64,000 nucleotides of DNA from Ruminococcus sp. (GCA_015066785.1 SVNT01000002.1:124001-188000); one strand, 5' to 3'; shown: positions 52,369 through 63,619, counted from the stretch's first letter. Notes: a model not told the origin generated them from the letters alone. Made by a program: numbers and translations.

Positions 52369-52992
52369 ATGCCTAGTATTAAAGTTTTGGATATGACAGG
52401 TAAAGAAGTTTCCACCACTGAGCTGTCAGATACAATTTTCGGAATCAAGCCGAACGAGTCGGCAATGCACGCAATGGTGCTCAACTACCTCGCTAATCAG
52501 CGTCAGGGAACACAGTCAACACTTACTCGTACAGAAGTAAGCGGCGGCGGAAGAAAGCCCTGGAGACAGAAGGGTACAGGCCACGCTCGTCAGGGTTCTA
52601 TCAGAGCTCCTCAGTGGACACACGGTGGTATCGCACTCGGCCCCAAGCCCCGTGATTACAGCTACTCGCTCAACAAGAAGCTCAGAAGACTCGCAATGAA
52701 GTCTGCGCTTTCTACAAAGGTAATCGACAACAACCTCATCGTTGTTGACAAGATTGCTTTCGATGATTACAAGACAAAGGACATGGTTAAGATGCTCAAG
52801 GCTCTTAACGCAGACGGAAAGGCACTCATCGTAATGCCCGAGCTTGACAGCAAGGTTATCAAGAGTGCAAGCAACATTCCCGGTGTAAAGACTGCTCTTG
52901 TAAACACGCTCAATGTATACGACATTCTCAACTATGACAAGTTCATCGTTGCAGCAGATGCCGTTGCAAAGATTGAGGAGGTGTACGCATAA
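52369..52992 (+). CDS. rplD: Ribosomal protein L4
   Basis: 207 residues. The extended loop [20 protein letters not shown] lies in the exit tunnel. In many bacteria L4 represses its own operon, which may explain the long S10 leader. The stop overlaps the rplW start by one base. Confidence 0.98.
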   Translation: MPSIKVLDMTGKEVSTTELSDTIFGIKPNESAMHAMVLNYLANQRQGTQSTLTRTEVSGGGRKPWRQKGTGHARQGSIRAPQWTHGGIALGPKPRDYSYSLNKKLRRLAMKSALSTKVIDNNLIVVDKIAFDDYKTKDMVKMLKALNADGKALIVMPELDSKVIKSASNIPGVKTALVNTLNVYDILNYDKFIVAADAVAKIEEVYA

Positions 52993-53285
52993 TGAAAGCT
53001 GCACAGGATATCATTATCAAGCCCATCGTTACAGAAAGAAGTATGGACGCTCTCCAGGAGAGAAAGTACACATTCAAGGTAGCGAAGGACGCTAACAAGA
53101 TTGAAATAAAGGCTGCTCTCAAGGAGCTTTTCGACGTTGATGTACAGGACGTTCGCACAATGAATGTCAAGGGTCACGAAAAGAGAATGGGCAGATATGT
53201 CGGATACAGATCCGACTGGAAGAAAGCTATCGTTACTCTCACAGAGGGTTCAAAGACAATCGAATTCTTCGATGGCATGATGTAA
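52992..53285 (+). CDS. rplW: Ribosomal protein L23
   Basis: 97 residues. [23 protein letters not shown] is the family N-terminus. L23 lines the tunnel exit and is the docking site for trigger factor and SRP. It shares one base with rplD (TAATG). Confidence 0.97.
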   Translation: MKAAQDIIIKPIVTERSMDALQERKYTFKVAKDANKIEIKAALKELFDVDVQDVRTMNVKGHEKRMGRYVGYRSDWKKAIVTLTEGSKTIEFFDGMM

Positions 53286-53381
53286 GCTATACTATTTATA
53301 ATATATAAGCGACATCACAGATAGCTGAAGTATGGGACAGAAAAAACAGTCCCGCAAAACCATATAAGGAGTGAATTCAAA

Positions 53382-54212
53382 ATGGCTATAAAGACATATA
53401 AGCCCACGACACCGTCAATGCGTCATACAACATGCACTGATTACTCGGGCTTGTCAAAGGTTGCTCCCGAAAAAAGCCTTCTCGAACCCGTAAAGAAGAC
53501 TGCCGGCAGAAACAGCTACGGTAGAATTACAGTTCGTCACAGAGGCGGCGGAGCAAGAAGAAAATATCGTATCATCGACTTCAAGAGAAACAAGGGCGGA
53601 AACGCAACAGTTCTCACACTCGAATACGACCCCAACCGTTCAGCATTCATCGCACTCGTACAGTACGAGGACGGCGAAAAGAGATACATCATCGCACCTA
53701 ACGGTCTTGCAGTAGGCGATGTTGTTCGTTCGGGCGCAGACGCTGACATCAAGCCCGGCAACGCACTTCCCATCAGTGCAATCCCTGTGGGTACAATCAT
53801 CCACAACATTGAGCTTTATCCCGGCAAGGGCGGACAGCTCGTTCGTTCAGCAGGAAACATGGCTCAGCTCATGGGTAAAGAAGAAACTTACGCACTCGTA
53901 AGACTTCCTTCCGGCGAAATGAGAAAGATTCCGATAAACTGTATGGCAACTGTTGGTCAGGTTTCAAACATCGACCACGAAAACGTACACCTCGGTAAGG
54001 CAGGACGCACACGTCACCTCGGTATCAGACCTACAGTCCGTGGTTCTGTAATGAACCCCTGCGACCACCCGCACGGTGGTGGTGAAGGTAAGTCACCCGT
54101 TGGTCGTCCCGGACCTGTTACACCTTGGGGCAAGCCTGCACTCGGATACAAGACTCGTAAGACGCATCACCGCTCTGACAAGTTTATCGTAAAGCGCAGA
54201 AACGGTAAGTAA
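53382..54212 (+). CDS. rplB: Ribosomal protein L2
   Basis: 276 residues. [20 protein letters not shown] and the [13 protein letters not shown] tail are universal; L2 helps form the peptidyl-transferase centre. A 96-base gap before it contains a GGGAC/GTCCC hairpin, about 53330-53355. Confidence 0.98.
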   Translation: MAIKTYKPTTPSMRHTTCTDYSGLSKVAPEKSLLEPVKKTAGRNSYGRITVRHRGGGARRKYRIIDFKRNKGGNATVLTLEYDPNRSAFIALVQYEDGEKRYIIAPNGLAVGDVVRSGADADIKPGNALPISAIPVGTIIHNIELYPGKGGQLVRSAGNMAQLMGKEETYALVRLPSGEMRKIPINCMATVGQVSNIDHENVHLGKAGRTRHLGIRPTVRGSVMNPCDHPHGGGEGKSPVGRPGPVTPWGKPALGYKTRKTHHRSDKFIVKRRNGK

Positions 54213-54232
54213 TGGAAGGAGGCAGATGAATA

Positions 54233-54517
54233 ATGAGTAGAAGTGTTAAAAAAGGCCCATACGTTCAGGAAGCTCTCCTCAAGAGAGTAGTTGCAATGAA
54301 CGAGGCCGGCGAAAAGAAGGCTCTCAAGACATGGAGCAGAGCATCAACAATATTCCCTGACTTCGTAGGTCATACATTTGCTGTTCACGATGGAAGAAAG
54401 CATGTTCCCGTATATGTTACAGAAGATATGGTAGGACACAAGCTCGGTGAGTTTGCACCTACAAGAACATACAAGGGCCACGCTGGTTCAAAGACATCAA
54501 ATAACGGAAAGAAATAG
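54233..54517 (+). CDS. rpsS: Ribosomal protein S19
   Basis: 94 residues beginning [19 protein letters not shown], with [22 protein letters not shown] at the end. Small-subunit head protein contacting the A site and S13. AAGGAGG site upstream. Confidence 0.98.
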   Translation: MSRSVKKGPYVQEALLKRVVAMNEAGEKKALKTWSRASTIFPDFVGHTFAVHDGRKHVPVYVTEDMVGHKLGEFAPTRTYKGHAGSKTSNNGKK

Positions 54518-54536
54518 CGGAAGGAGGAGTTCATAA

Positions 54537-54872
54537 GTGGAAGCAAGAGCATATTTAAGAAATGTACGAATTGCACCCAGAAAGGTTCAGATAGTTCTCG
54601 ACCTTATCAGAAATAAGTCAACTGAAGTTGCACTCGCAACTCTCCAGTCGACACCGAAGGCTGCTTGTGAGTGCCTTGAGAAGCTTCTGAAGTCCGCTAT
54701 CGCAAACGCAGAAAACAATCACGGCATGGACAAGGATAACCTCTATGTTGCTGAATGTTTCGTTTGCCCCGGACCCACACTCAAGCGCATCATGCCCAGA
54801 GCACAGGGTAGAGCATTTCGTATCTTGAAGAGAACATCACACATCACAATCGTTCTCAAAGAAAAAGAATAG
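54537..54872 (+). CDS. rplV: Ribosomal protein L22
   Basis: 111 residues with a GTG start at 54537 after [32 protein letters not shown] and the loop [19 protein letters not shown] (tunnel hairpin, macrolide-relevant) are present. Confidence 0.98.
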   Translation: MEARAYLRNVRIAPRKVQIVLDLIRNKSTEVALATLQSTPKAACECLEKLLKSAIANAENNHGMDKDNLYVAECFVCPGPTLKRIMPRAQGRAFRILKRTSHITIVLKEKE

Positions 54873-54886
54873 TCGGGAGGTAAACT

Positions 54887-55621
54887 ATGGGACAGAAAGT
54901 AAATCCGCACGGTCTTCGTGTAGGCGTAATTAAAGACTGGGATTCCCGTTGGTTCGCTAACAAGGCTACTTTCGGCGATACTTTGGTTGAGGACTACAAT
55001 GTTCGTAACTATATCAAGAAGAGCCTCTATTCAGCAGGAGTACCCAAGATTGAAATCGAAAGATTTGCAGACAAGGTAAGAATTCACATCTATTGTGCAA
55101 AGCCCGGTATCGTAATCGGCCGTGGCGGTGCAGAGATTGAAAAGCTCCGCCTTGAAGTAGAAAAGATGATCAATAAGAGCGTTGCTCTCAACATCGTCGA
55201 AGTTAAGCAGCCTGACCTCAACGCTCAGCTCGTTGCTGAAAACGTTGCAGCTCAGCTCGAAAACCGTATATCATTCCGTCGTGCAATGAAGAAGGCAATC
55301 GGAAACGCAATGCGTCTTCAGGCAAGAGGAATCAAGATCAGATGCTCGGGCCGTCTCGGCGGTGCTGAAATCGCTCGTGCAGAAAGCTATCATGAAGGAA
55401 CAATTCCCCTTCAGACAATCAGAGCTGACATCGACTACGGTACTGCAGAAGCAGCTACAACATACGGTCGTATCGGCGTAAAGGTTTGGATCTACAAGGG
55501 CGAAGTTCTCAAGGGCGAAAAGAGAACAAGCACAGACACAGAAAAGTCTGAAAAGCCTTCAAGACCCAGAAGAAAACGCACAGAAGGAGGTAACGCAAAT
55601 GCTTCTTCCAAAGAGAGTTAA
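54887..55621 (+). CDS. rpsC: Ribosomal protein S3
   Basis: 244 residues. [19 protein letters not shown], a KH domain with [15 protein letters not shown], and the C-terminal S3 domain. The C-terminus is extended by about 25 charged residues ([17 protein letters not shown]) and overlaps the rplP start by 23 bases. Confidence 0.97.
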   Translation: MGQKVNPHGLRVGVIKDWDSRWFANKATFGDTLVEDYNVRNYIKKSLYSAGVPKIEIERFADKVRIHIYCAKPGIVIGRGGAEIEKLRLEVEKMINKSVALNIVEVKQPDLNAQLVAENVAAQLENRISFRRAMKKAIGNAMRLQARGIKIRCSGRLGGAEIARAESYHEGTIPLQTIRADIDYGTAEAATTYGRIGVKVWIYKGEVLKGEKRTSTDTEKSEKPSRPRRKRTEGGNANASSKES

Positions 55622-56021
55622 GTACAGAAGAGTACAGCGCGGCAGAATGAAGGGTAAGGCAACAAGAGGAAACTTCGTTTCTAACGGAGATTTCGGTCTT
55701 ATGGCACTTGAACCCGCTTGGATCAGATCAAATCAGATCGAAGCTGCCCGTATCGCAATGACACGTTACATCAAGCGTGGCGGTAACGTATATATCAAGA
55801 TTTTCCCTGACAAGCCCGTTACACAGAAGCCTGCAGGCGTTCGAATGGGTTCAGGAAAGGGTTCACCTGAGTACTGGGTAGCAGTAGTAAAGCCCGGTCG
55901 TGTAATGTTTGAAATCGGCGGCGTTTCGGAAGAAACAGCAAGAGAAGCTATGCGTCTTGCTATGCATAAGCTCCCGATCAAATGTAAATTCGTAACTAAG
56001 GAACAGGGAGGCGAGCAGTAA
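55599..56021 (+). CDS. rplP: Ribosomal protein L16
   Basis: 140 residues. [19 protein letters not shown] and [22 protein letters not shown] are canonical. It orients A-site tRNA. The AAGGAGG site is inside the 3' end of rpsC. Confidence 0.98.
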   Translation: MLLPKRVKYRRVQRGRMKGKATRGNFVSNGDFGLMALEPAWIRSNQIEAARIAMTRYIKRGGNVYIKIFPDKPVTQKPAGVRMGSGKGSPEYWVAVVKPGRVMFEIGGVSEETAREAMRLAMHKLPIKCKFVTKEQGGEQ

Positions 56022-56218
56022 TGAAAAACTCAGAAATCAGAGATATGACTAATGATGAGCTTTCAGCAAAGCTCGTTGACCTCAAGAAAGAGCTGTTCGC
56101 ACTTCGCTTCCAGCTCGCAGCAAATCAGCTTGAAAATCCTTCTCGCATCAAGGCTGTCAAGAAAGACATTGCTCGTGTAAAGACAGTTATCCGTGAGAAT
56201 GAAATCAAGAACGCATAA
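56021..56218 (+). CDS. rpmC: Ribosomal protein L29
   Basis: 65 residues, two helices ([40 protein letters not shown]). Located near the tunnel exit beside L23. The start overlaps the rplP stop by one base (TAATG). Confidence 0.97.
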   Translation: MKNSEIRDMTNDELSAKLVDLKKELFALRFQLAANQLENPSRIKAVKKDIARVKTVIRENEIKNA

Positions 56219-56236
56219 GGAAGGAGGATAAATACC

Positions 56237-56497
56237 ATGGCTGAAGAAAGAAACCTCAGAAAATCAAGAGTAGGCAAGGTAGTGTCAAACAAGATGGATA
56301 AGACCATCGTTGTAGCTATCGTTGACAACATCAGACATCCTCTTTACAAGAAGATTATCAAGAGAACGGTTAAGCTCAAGGCACACGACGAAAACAACGA
56401 GTGCAACATCGGCGACCGTGTTGAAGTTATGGAAACCCGTCCTCTTTCTAAGGATAAGAGATGGCGTCTTGTAAAGGTAATCGAAAAGGCTAAGTAA
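56237..56497 (+). CDS. rpsQ: Ribosomal protein S17
   Basis: 86 residues. [21 protein letters not shown] and [23 protein letters not shown] mark the OB-fold protein S17, which binds 16S rRNA early in assembly. Confidence 0.97.
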   Translation: MAEERNLRKSRVGKVVSNKMDKTIVVAIVDNIRHPLYKKIIKRTVKLKAHDENNECNIGDRVEVMETRPLSKDKRWRLVKVIEKAK

Positions 56498-56581
56498 AAA
56501 AATCAAAAACATCAACATAAGGAAAGAGAGGGAACGAAAAAGTCCCCCTCTGACCTGTGAATTTGAAAGGAGGAACGTACT

Positions 56582-56950
56582 GTGGTACAGATGCAGACAT
56601 ACCTCAAGGTTGCTGACAACACCGGTGCAAAGGAGCTTATGTGTATCAGAGTACTCGGCGGTACTCGCAGAAAGTATGCGAATATCGGCGACGTAGTTGT
56701 TGCTTCGGTTAAAAAAGCAACACCAGGCGGCGTTGTTAAGAAGGGCGACGTTGTTAAGGCAGTTATCGTTCGTTCAGCAAAGGGTCTCAGAAGAGAAGAC
56801 GGAACATACATCCGTTTCGATGAGAACGCTGCTGTAATAATCAAGGAAGACAAGAACCCCAGAGGAACCCGTATTTTTGGGCCTGTGGCAAGAGAGCTCC
56901 GTGAAAAGGATTACACAAAGATTCTTTCACTCGCTCCCGAAGTATTGTAA
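56582..56950 (+). CDS. rplN: Ribosomal protein L14
   Basis: 122 residues with GTG start ([19 protein letters not shown]). [14 protein letters not shown] at the C-terminus is conserved. L14 sits at the subunit interface. An 84-base gap precedes it, with GGAGG. Confidence 0.98.
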   Translation: MVQMQTYLKVADNTGAKELMCIRVLGGTRRKYANIGDVVVASVKKATPGGVVKKGDVVKAVIVRSAKGLRREDGTYIRFDENAAVIIKEDKNPRGTRIFGPVARELREKDYTKILSLAPEVL

Positions 56951-56968
56951 TCAGGAGGTGTCGTAAAG

Positions 56969-57310
56969 ATGAATACATTGCATGTTAAAAAAGGCGACAC
57001 TGTTGTTCTTCTTACAGGAAAGTACGGCGACAAGTACACAGACGACAAGAAGACAAGAAAGACAGGTAAGGTTCTCGAAGTTTCCCCCAAGGAAGGCAAA
57101 GTAATCGTTGAGGGAATCAACTTCGTTACAAAGCATGTTAAGCCCCGTCAGATGGGTCAGGCAGGCAGCATCGTAAAGACAGAGGCTCCTGTATATGCTT
57201 GTAAGGTAATGGCTGTTTGCCCCAAGTGTGGCAAGCCTACAAAGCCCTCATACAAGATTGAGGACGGCAAGAAGACAAGATGCTGCAAGAAGTGCGGCGC
57301 TGAATATTAA
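56969..57310 (+). CDS. rplX: Ribosomal protein L24 with C-terminal zinc ribbon
   Basis: 113 residues. The KOW segment [16 protein letters not shown] is at the start. The C-terminus has a CPKC...CKKC ribbon ([11 protein letters not shown]...CCKKCGAEY), which is common in Firmicutes L24 but absent from E. coli L24. It initiates large-subunit assembly. Confidence 0.97.
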   Translation: MNTLHVKKGDTVVLLTGKYGDKYTDDKKTRKTGKVLEVSPKEGKVIVEGINFVTKHVKPRQMGQAGSIVKTEAPVYACKVMAVCPKCGKPTKPSYKIEDGKKTRCCKKCGAEY

Positions 57311-57327
57311 TAAGGAGGAGATATCAA

Positions 57328-57867
57328 ATGGCTAGATTGAAAGAATACTATGTTAGCACGGTAGCTCCTGCTATGATGAAGAAGTTCGGATATAAGAGCG
57401 TTATGCAGATCCCCAAGCTCGACAAGGTTGTAATCAATGTCGGCGCAGGTGAAGCAAAGGAAAACTCAAAGGTTATCGACGCTATCATGACTGACATTGC
57501 AGCAATCACAGGTCAGAAGCCTGTAATCTGCCGTGCAAAGAAGTCAGTTGCTAACTTCAAACTCCGTGAAGGAATGCCTATCGGTGTTAAGGTAACACTC
57601 AGAAGCGACAAGATGTATGAGTTTGTTGACAGACTCTTCAACGTTGCATTCCCCCGTGTTCGTGACTTCAGAGGAATCAACGGCAACTCATTTGACGGCC
57701 GTGGAAACTACTCCACAGGTATCAAGGAGCAGCTTATCTTCCCCGAAATCGAATACGATAAGATTGACAAGGTTCGTGGAATGGACATCAACTTCATCAC
57801 AACCGCTAACACAGACGAAGAGGCTAAGGAACTTCTCAAGCTCCTCGGCGCTCCGTTCGCTAACTAA
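57328..57867 (+). CDS. rplE: Ribosomal protein L5
   Basis: 179 residues. [36 protein letters not shown] and LPKVRDFRG-type [20 protein letters not shown] are present. L5 binds 5S rRNA and contacts P-site tRNA. Confidence 0.98.
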   Translation: MARLKEYYVSTVAPAMMKKFGYKSVMQIPKLDKVVINVGAGEAKENSKVIDAIMTDIAAITGQKPVICRAKKSVANFKLREGMPIGVKVTLRSDKMYEFVDRLFNVAFPRVRDFRGINGNSFDGRGNYSTGIKEQLIFPEIEYDKIDKVRGMDINFITTANTDEEAKELLKLLGAPFAN

Positions 57868-57881
57868 GGGAGGAAGAAAAC

Positions 57882-58067
57882 ATGGCTAAGACTTCTATGA
57901 AGGTAAAGCAGCAGGCTAAACCAAAGTACTCCACCCGTGCATACAACAGATGCAAAATCTGCGGAAGACCTCACGCATATCTCAGAAAGTTCGGCATTTG
58001 CCGTATCTGCTTCAGAGAGCTTGCACACGACGGTCAGATTCCGGGTGTTAAGAAGGCAAGCTGGTAA
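57882..58067 (+). CDS. rpsZ: Ribosomal protein S14, zinc-binding form
   Basis: 61 residues with two CxxC pairs ([20 protein letters not shown]), the zinc-dependent S14 type usual in Gram-positives, shorter than the zinc-free form. Confidence 0.98.
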   Translation: MAKTSMKVKQQAKPKYSTRAYNRCKICGRPHAYLRKFGICRICFRELAHDGQIPGVKKASW

Positions 58068-58118
58068 TCAAATTACCGGTTCATTAAATCGAAATAGTTT
58101 AGAAGGAGGTTGGCTAGA

Positions 58119-58517
58119 ATGCAAATCACCGATACAATTGCAGATATGCTTACAAGAATCCGCAATGCGAATTCACAGAAGCACGCAACAGTTGACGTTC
58201 CCGCTTCCAATGTTAAGAAGGCAATAGCTCAGATCCTCGTTGACGAAGGATACATCAAGAGCTTCCAGGTAACAGATGACGGAAAGCAGGGTATAATCAG
58301 AATCACTTTGAAGTACGGCGAAAACAAGTCTCAGGTTATTACCGGACTTCGCAGAGTATCAAAGCCCGGTCTCAGAATTTATAAGAGCTGTGAGGATATG
58401 CCTAAGGTTATGAAGGGTCTCGGAACTGCTATTGTTTCCACATCAAAGGGAATCATGACAGACAAGAAGGCTCGTGAGCTTAACGTAGGCGGAGAAATCC
58501 TCGCATTCGTATGGTAA
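58119..58517 (+). CDS. rpsH: Ribosomal protein S8
   Basis: 132 residues from the ATG at 58119 ([18 protein letters not shown]), placed 8 bases after AAGGAGGT. A slightly longer frame from 58110 overlaps that site and is not used. The C-terminal [19 protein letters not shown] binds 16S rRNA. S8 is the usual repressor of spc operons. Confidence 0.98.
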   Translation: MQITDTIADMLTRIRNANSQKHATVDVPASNVKKAIAQILVDEGYIKSFQVTDDGKQGIIRITLKYGENKSQVITGLRRVSKPGLRIYKSCEDMPKVMKGLGTAIVSTSKGIMTDKKARELNVGGEILAFVW

Positions 58518-58530
58518 GGAGGACACTAAT

Positions 58531-59076
58531 ATGTCAAGAATAGGAAATGCACCTGTTAGTGTACCTGCTGGAGTGGACATAAAGATTGACGGTTCAACAG
58601 TAACAGTCAAGGGTCCCAAGGGAACACTCACAAAAACATTCAACCCCAAGCTCGGTCTCTCAATGGAAGACGGCGTTCTTAAGGTAACACGCCCCGACGA
58701 GCAGAAGGAAACAAGATCACTCCACGGTCTTACAAGAACACTCATCAATAACATGGTAATCGGAGTAACAGAAGGTTTCTCCAAGAAGCTTGGTATTGAA
58801 GGTGTAGGTTACCGTGCTGCAAAGCAGGGTAAGGACCTTGTAATGAACCTCGGATATTCACATCAGGTTATCATGCCTGAAATCGATGGTATCACAGTTG
58901 AGGTTCCTAACCCCAACAGCATCATCGTAAGCGGAATTGACAAGGAAAAGGTTGGTCAGTTCGCTGCTGAAATCCGTGAAAAGCGTCCCCCGGAGCCTTA
59001 TAAGGGTAAGGGTATTCGTTACGAAGGCGAATACATCATCCGTAAAGAAGGTAAAGCCGGTAAGGGTAAGAAGTAA
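58531..59076 (+). CDS. rplF: Ribosomal protein L6
   Basis: 181 residues, two homologous domains. [19 protein letters not shown] at the start and [22 protein letters not shown] motif [18 protein letters not shown] near the end. Located by the sarcin-ricin loop. Confidence 0.98.
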   Translation: MSRIGNAPVSVPAGVDIKIDGSTVTVKGPKGTLTKTFNPKLGLSMEDGVLKVTRPDEQKETRSLHGLTRTLINNMVIGVTEGFSKKLGIEGVGYRAAKQGKDLVMNLGYSHQVIMPEIDGITVEVPNPNSIIVSGIDKEKVGQFAAEIREKRPPEPYKGKGIRYEGEYIIRKEGKAGKGKK

Positions 59077-59094
59077 GAAAGGGAGTGAATTCAA

Positions 59095-59454
59095 TTGGTT
59101 AAAAAGTTTGATTCTAATAAATCAAGAGCAAAGAGACACAAGAGAGTTCGCGGAAAGATTTTCGGAACACCCGAATGTCCTCGCCTTAACGTATTTCGCT
59201 CCGCAAAGCACATCTATGCACAGATTATTGATGATGTAAACGGCGTGACACTCGCTGCTGCATCAAGCATGGCAAAGGGCTTTGACGCAGACGGCGGCAA
59301 CTGTGAAGGTGCTCGCAAGGTCGGACAGCTTATCGGAGAAGCTGCAAAGGCAAAGGGAATCGAAGAAGTTGTATTCGACAGAGGCGGTTACCTTTATCAC
59401 GGCAGAGTTAAGGAACTCGCTGACGGAGCTCGTGAAAGCGGACTCAAATTCTAA
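59095..59454 (+). CDS. rplR: Ribosomal protein L18
   Basis: 119 residues with a TTG start at 59095 and GGGAG 9 bases before. [24 protein letters not shown] and [21 protein letters not shown] are canonical. Binds 5S rRNA with L5. Confidence 0.97.
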   Translation: MVKKFDSNKSRAKRHKRVRGKIFGTPECPRLNVFRSAKHIYAQIIDDVNGVTLAAASSMAKGFDADGGNCEGARKVGQLIGEAAKAKGIEEVVFDRGGYLYHGRVKELADGARESGLKF

Positions 59455-59471
59455 TAAGGAGGTAATGACTT

Positions 59472-59969
59472 TTGGCTAATATAGATACTACAAATGAACT
59501 TACCGAAAAGGTAGTATGCATTAACCGTGTATCAAAGACGGTTAAGGGCGGTCGTATCTTCAAGTTTGCTGCTCTTGTCGTTGTAGGCGACGGAAACGGA
59601 ACAGTAGGCTTCGGTATCGGAAAGTCGGGAGAAGTTCCCGATGCTATCCGTAAGGGAATCGAAGATGCGAAGAAGAACCTCGTTAAGGTATCTCTCAAGG
59701 GCACAACAATTCCTCACGAAGTAATCGGCGCATACGGCGCAGGCAGAGTTCTTATGAAACCCGCTGCTCCCGGTACCGGTGTTATCGCAGGTGGCCCTGT
59801 CCGTGCTGTAATCGAAATGGTCGGCATCAAGGACATCAGAACAAAATCACTTCGCTCAAACAATGCTTGCAATGTTGTTAGAGCTACAATCCAGGGACTC
59901 GCTTCATGCACATCCGCTAAGGAAGTTGCAGAGAAGAGAGGCAAGTCTGTAAAAGAAATTTTAGGATAA
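59472..59969 (+). CDS. rpsE: Ribosomal protein S5
   Basis: 165 residues with a TTG start at 59472 after [30 protein letters not shown] (shown in part) and [20 protein letters not shown] are conserved. S5 contributes to decoding accuracy. Confidence 0.97.
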   Translation: MANIDTTNELTEKVVCINRVSKTVKGGRIFKFAALVVVGDGNGTVGFGIGKSGEVPDAIRKGIEDAKKNLVKVSLKGTTIPHEVIGAYGAGRVLMKPAAPGTGVIAGGPVRAVIEMVGIKDIRTKSLRSNNACNVVRATIQGLASCTSAKEVAEKRGKSVKEILG

Positions 59970-59984
59970 GGAGGGCTTCGCAAG

Positions 59985-60152
59985 ATGAAAATCAAGCTCG
60001 TAAAAAGCCTTAACGGCAGAATTGAAAAGCAGATTGCCACAGCTCATTCCTTAGGTCTTAAAAAGGTTGGTCAGGTTGTTGAACAGCCCGACAATGAGCA
60101 GACAAAGGGCAAGATCGCAAAAATTTCACATCTCGTTGAAGTAGTAGAATAA
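59985..60152 (+). CDS. rpmD: Ribosomal protein L30
   Basis: 55 residues, [20 protein letters not shown] and [15 protein letters not shown], matching the short bacterial L30. It lies between rpsE and rplO with a GGAGG site, as expected in the spc operon. Confidence 0.97.
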   Translation: MKIKLVKSLNGRIEKQIATAHSLGLKKVGQVVEQPDNEQTKGKIAKISHLVEVVE

Positions 60153-60172
60153 AGCTGGGAGGTGCAACGCAG

Positions 60173-60613
60173 ATGAAATTACACGAATTATCTCCGGCAC
60201 AGGGTGCTACAAAGGACGCATTCCGTAAGGGCCGTGGTCACGGTTCAGGTAACGGAAAGACAGCCGGTAAGGGCCACAAGGGTCAGAAGGCTCGTTCAGG
60301 CTGCTCACTCAGAGCAGGCTTTGAAGGTGGTCAGATGCCTATGGCAAGAAGAATCCCCAAGAGAGGATTCAACAACATCTTCAAGACAACATATGCCGGC
60401 GTAAATGTAGCTTCACTTGAAATCTTCAAGGAAGGCACAGTAGTAGACACAGAGCTTCTTGTTGCTTCAGGCATCGTTAAGGATGTTCAGGACGGAGTTA
60501 AGATCCTCGGCAACGGAAATCTCACAAAGAACCTTACCGTAAAGGCTGCAGCATTCTCAGAGTCCGCAAAGGAAAAGATTGAAAAAGCAGGCGGGAAGGT
60601 TGAGGTGATCTAG
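60173..60613 (+). CDS. rplO: Ribosomal protein L15
   Basis: 146 residues. The glycine-rich N-terminus [20 protein letters not shown] and [18 protein letters not shown] are typical. A late-assembling protein in the large subunit. Confidence 0.98.
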   Translation: MKLHELSPAQGATKDAFRKGRGHGSGNGKTAGKGHKGQKARSGCSLRAGFEGGQMPMARRIPKRGFNNIFKTTYAGVNVASLEIFKEGTVVDTELLVASGIVKDVQDGVKILGNGNLTKNLTVKAAAFSESAKEKIEKAGGKVEVI

Positions 60614-60614
60614 C

Positions 60615-61946
60615 GTGTTTGAAACTTTCAGAAACGCTTGGAAAATAACCGAGCTCAGAAAGAAAATACTGTTTACACTCTTTATCATCTTTATATACAG
60701 AATCGGTTCAGTACTGATTCCTGTACCGTTCCTCAACGCAGAAGTGCTTTCAGCTATTCTTGAAAGCAACCAGGGAACATTCCTCAGCTATATGAACACC
60801 CTTTCGGGTGGTGCGCTTTCAAGTGCAACGGTGTTCGCGCTGTCAATCCAGCCGTACATCAATGCATCAATCATCATGCAGCTTCTCACCTACGCTCTTC
60901 CCCCGCTGGAGAGACTCCAGAAGGAAGGCGAAACAGGAAGAAAGCGTCTCCAGAAAATTTCCGATATACTCACAATCGTTCTTGCGGTTGTACAGGGCTA
61001 CGGTTATTATCTGATGATGAGAAACTGGGGCGCTGTAACCTACACACAGGGCGCTGAAGGCGTATTTGCAGCAATCGTAATCGTCGTTTCATTCGTTGTC
61101 GGTGCGTCAATCATTGTATGGCTCGGCAACAGAATCAACGAAAAGGGAATCGGAAACGGTATCTCAATGATACTCTTCGCAGGTATCATCGCAAGAGGTC
61201 CCGACGCTGTCGAAAAGCTCTACAAGCTCGTAAGCACAGATATGTCGATGATTTTCCTTGCACTTGCTGTTGTTCTCATCTTCGTTCTTATGATAGGCTT
61301 TATCGTATTCATGAACGAATCAGAGAGAAGAATTCCCATTCAGTACGCAAAGCGTGTTGTTGGCAGAAAGCAGTACGGCGGACAGAACGCACACATTCCG
61401 ATAAAGGTTGCTATGTCGGGAGTTATGCCGATTATCTTCGCAAGCTCATTCATGGCAATCCCCAGTATGCTTGAAATGTTCTGGCAGCCTAATCTCAACC
61501 CCGAAACACAGACGGGCTGGGATAAATTCTACGCAGGATTCCTTGACTTCTTCAGCTACGACAATATGTGGTACGGAGCAGTCTATTTCGCACTCATCAT
61601 AGGATTCAACTATTTCTATGTTGCTATGCAGTACAATCCTGTTGAAATCGCAAACAACCTCAGACAGAACAACGGCGGTATCCCCGGAATCCGTCCTGGA
61701 AAGCCGACATCTGATTACATTCAGAAGATTCTGTCGAAGATTACTCTTGTGGGAGCATTCTTCCTCGGCGTAATCGCAATATTCCCGATAATTTTCGAGA
61801 ATGTTCTTTCAATGATGAAAATCTCAGGTCTCTCGCTCTCAATGGGTGGTACCTCAATCCTCATTATTGTAAGCGTTGCTCTTGAAACAGTTCGTATTTT
61901 GGAATCACAGATGGTGATGCGTCATCACAAGGGATTCCTCGAATAA
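60615..61946 (+). CDS. secY: Preprotein translocase subunit SecY
   Basis: 443 residues, about ten membrane helices. The GTG start is at 60615, one base after the rplO stop. Plug and gate regions include GGALSSATVFALSIQPYINASIIMQ (in part) and the cytoplasmic loops SERRIPIQYAKR and NNGGIPGIRPGKPT. Central channel of the Sec translocon, working with SecE encoded at 31457. Confidence 0.98.
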   Translation: MFETFRNAWKITELRKKILFTLFIIFIYRIGSVLIPVPFLNAEVLSAILESNQGTFLSYMNTLSGGALSSATVFALSIQPYINASIIMQLLTYALPPLERLQKEGETGRKRLQKISDILTIVLAVVQGYGYYLMMRNWGAVTYTQGAEGVFAAIVIVVSFVVGASIIVWLGNRINEKGIGNGISMILFAGIIARGPDAVEKLYKLVSTDMSMIFLALAVVLIFVLMIGFIVFMNESERRIPIQYAKRVVGRKQYGGQNAHIPIKVAMSGVMPIIFASSFMAIPSMLEMFWQPNLNPETQTGWDKFYAGFLDFFSYDNMWYGAVYFALIIGFNYFYVAMQYNPVEIANNLRQNNGGIPGIRPGKPTSDYIQKILSKITLVGAFFLGVIAIFPIIFENVLSMMKISGLSLSMGGTSILIIVSVALETVRILESQMVMRHHKGFLE

Positions 61947-61958
61947 GGAGGATATAAG

Positions 61959-62588
61959 ATGAATCTTATCTTACTCGGGGCGCCGGGCGCCGGAAAAGGA
62001 ACACAGGCAGAGGTTATCTGCGACAATCTTAAAATACCTGCAATCTCAACGGGAAATATGCTCCGTGAGGCTGTAAAGAACGGCACAAAGTGCGGTCTTG
62101 AAGCCAAGTCCTACATGGACAGCGGTGCTCTCGTTCCCGACGAGGTTGTTATAGGAATACTCAAGGACAGAATTTCCGAGGAAGACTGCAAGGATGGTTA
62201 CATTCTTGACGGTTTCCCGAGAACAGTTCCTCAGGCAGAGGCACTCGACAGCATGGGCGTCAAGATTGACAAGGTGCTCGAAATTGCAGTTGCCGACGAA
62301 ACAATCACACAGCGTCTTTCAGGCCGCCGTGTATGTGAGGACTGCGGAAATTCATACCACATCGACTTCAAACCCACAAAGGTTGAAGGCGTATGCGACA
62401 AGTGCGGCGGAAAGGCTGTACAGAGAAAGGACGACGCTCCCGAAACTGTACTTTCACGCCTTAAAACCTACCACGAGCTTACAGCTCCTCTCAAGGACTT
62501 CTACGCTGCAAAGGGAATCCTTGTAACAGTTGAAGGACAGGACACGGTAGAGGACACATCAAAACTCGTACTTGAGGCATTAAAGTAA
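61959..62588 (+). CDS. adk: Adenylate kinase with zinc-binding lid
   Basis: 209 residues. Walker A GAPGAGKGT, DGFPRTVPQAE, and a LID with four cysteines (CEDCGNSYH...CDKCGGK). This is the zinc-stabilised type common in Gram-positives. Converts AMP + ATP to 2 ADP. secY-adk-map is the standard continuation of the spc operon. Confidence 0.98.
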   Translation: MNLILLGAPGAGKGTQAEVICDNLKIPAISTGNMLREAVKNGTKCGLEAKSYMDSGALVPDEVVIGILKDRISEEDCKDGYILDGFPRTVPQAEALDSMGVKIDKVLEIAVADETITQRLSGRRVCEDCGNSYHIDFKPTKVEGVCDKCGGKAVQRKDDAPETVLSRLKTYHELTAPLKDFYAAKGILVTVEGQDTVEDTSKLVLEALK

Positions 62589-62590
62589 TT

Positions 62591-63340
62591 ATGATAAACA
62601 TTAAATCTGCATCTGAAATTGCAAAAATGAAAACTGCCGGAAGGATAACGGGCGAGGCGCTCAAGCTCGCGGGCGAGAGCATCCGTCCCGGAATGTCCAC
62701 CAAAGAGTTGGACACCATAATCCACGATTACATCGTGAGCTGTGGTGCCACTCCGAGTTTTCTCGGCTACGGCGGATTCACGGGAAGTGCCTGCATCTCT
62801 ATCAATGAAGAGGTAATCCACGGAATTCCCGGAAAGAGAAAAATTCTCGACGGCGATATAGTCAGCGTTGACGTGGGAGCGTATATAGACGGATTCCACG
62901 GTGACAGCGCAAGAACCTTCGTAGTCGGAAAAATTCCAAGTGAGGTCGAGGAACTGCTCAAAGTCACGGAAGAGGCTCTGTTCAGGGGCATCGAAAAGGC
63001 TGTCGCAGGGAATCGTATCGGCGATATTTCACACGCAATAGAAGAGCATGTCCGCAAATACAACTTCGGCATAGTGAAGGAGTATATCGGGCACGGTGTG
63101 GGCAGGGACCTCCACGAAGAACCCGAAGTTCCGAATTACGGAAAATCGGGGCACGGCCCGAGGCTTTATCCCGGAATGGTAATTGCCATTGAACCGATGA
63201 TAAACCTCAAAGGTGACGGAGTGAGAACCCTCAAGGACGGCTGGACTGTCGTTACCAAGTCGGGAACGGCGTCGGCACACTTCGAACACACCATAGCAAT
63301 AACGAACGATAAGCCTATTATCTTGACGAAAGTAGACTAG
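62591..63340 (+). CDS. map: Methionine aminopeptidase
   Basis: 249 residues, type I. Metal ligands are in VSVDVGAYIDGFHGDSART (two Asp), GHGVGRDLHEEP (His), and the Glu residues of AIEPMINL and ASAHFEHTIAI. Removes initiator methionine. It starts 2 bases after adk ends. Confidence 0.97.
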   Translation: MINIKSASEIAKMKTAGRITGEALKLAGESIRPGMSTKELDTIIHDYIVSCGATPSFLGYGGFTGSACISINEEVIHGIPGKRKILDGDIVSVDVGAYIDGFHGDSARTFVVGKIPSEVEELLKVTEEALFRGIEKAVAGNRIGDISHAIEEHVRKYNFGIVKEYIGHGVGRDLHEEPEVPNYGKSGHGPRLYPGMVIAIEPMINLKGDGVRTLKDGWTVVTKSGTASAHFEHTIAITNDKPIILTKVD

Positions 63341-63349
63341 GAGGGCGTT

Positions 63350-63604
63350 ATGATGCTCACCAGAGGACAGCTTGTGCAGGCAACTGCAGGTGGCGAAAAG
63401 GGTGAGTGGTTCGCAGTCCTTTACGAAAAGGACGGATATGCATATCTCATCAACGGGAAAAGGCACCGTGCCGATAACCCGAAGAAAAAGAACATAAAGC
63501 ATATCAGCGCCACAAAGACCATTCTCGGCGAAAGCGAGCTGACAGACAATAAGCTAAGAAAGGCTCTCAACAGAATAAAGAACGAGCCTGCCGTAACCAA
63601 TTAA
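63350..63604 (+). CDS. KOW-domain RNA-binding protein (L14e-like)
   Basis: 84 residues starting MMLTRGQLVQATAGGEKGEWFAV (in part), a KOW-type beta-barrel. The middle has INGKRHRADNPKKKNIKHI, similar to small L14e/KOW proteins often encoded between map and infA in clostridia. It is basic, so it probably binds RNA or the ribosome, but no specific role is established. The ATG at 63350 or 63353 could be used, both after TAGGAGGG. Confidence 0.88.
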   Translation: MMLTRGQLVQATAGGEKGEWFAVLYEKDGYAYLINGKRHRADNPKKKNIKHISATKTILGESELTDNKLRKALNRIKNEPAVTN

Positions 63605-63619
63605 ATTTGGGAGGTAAAT

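Noticed and set aside
57190..57310. Zinc ribbon on L24 as a novelty
   Set aside because: The CPKC...CKKC tail is a normal feature of many Firmicutes L24 proteins.
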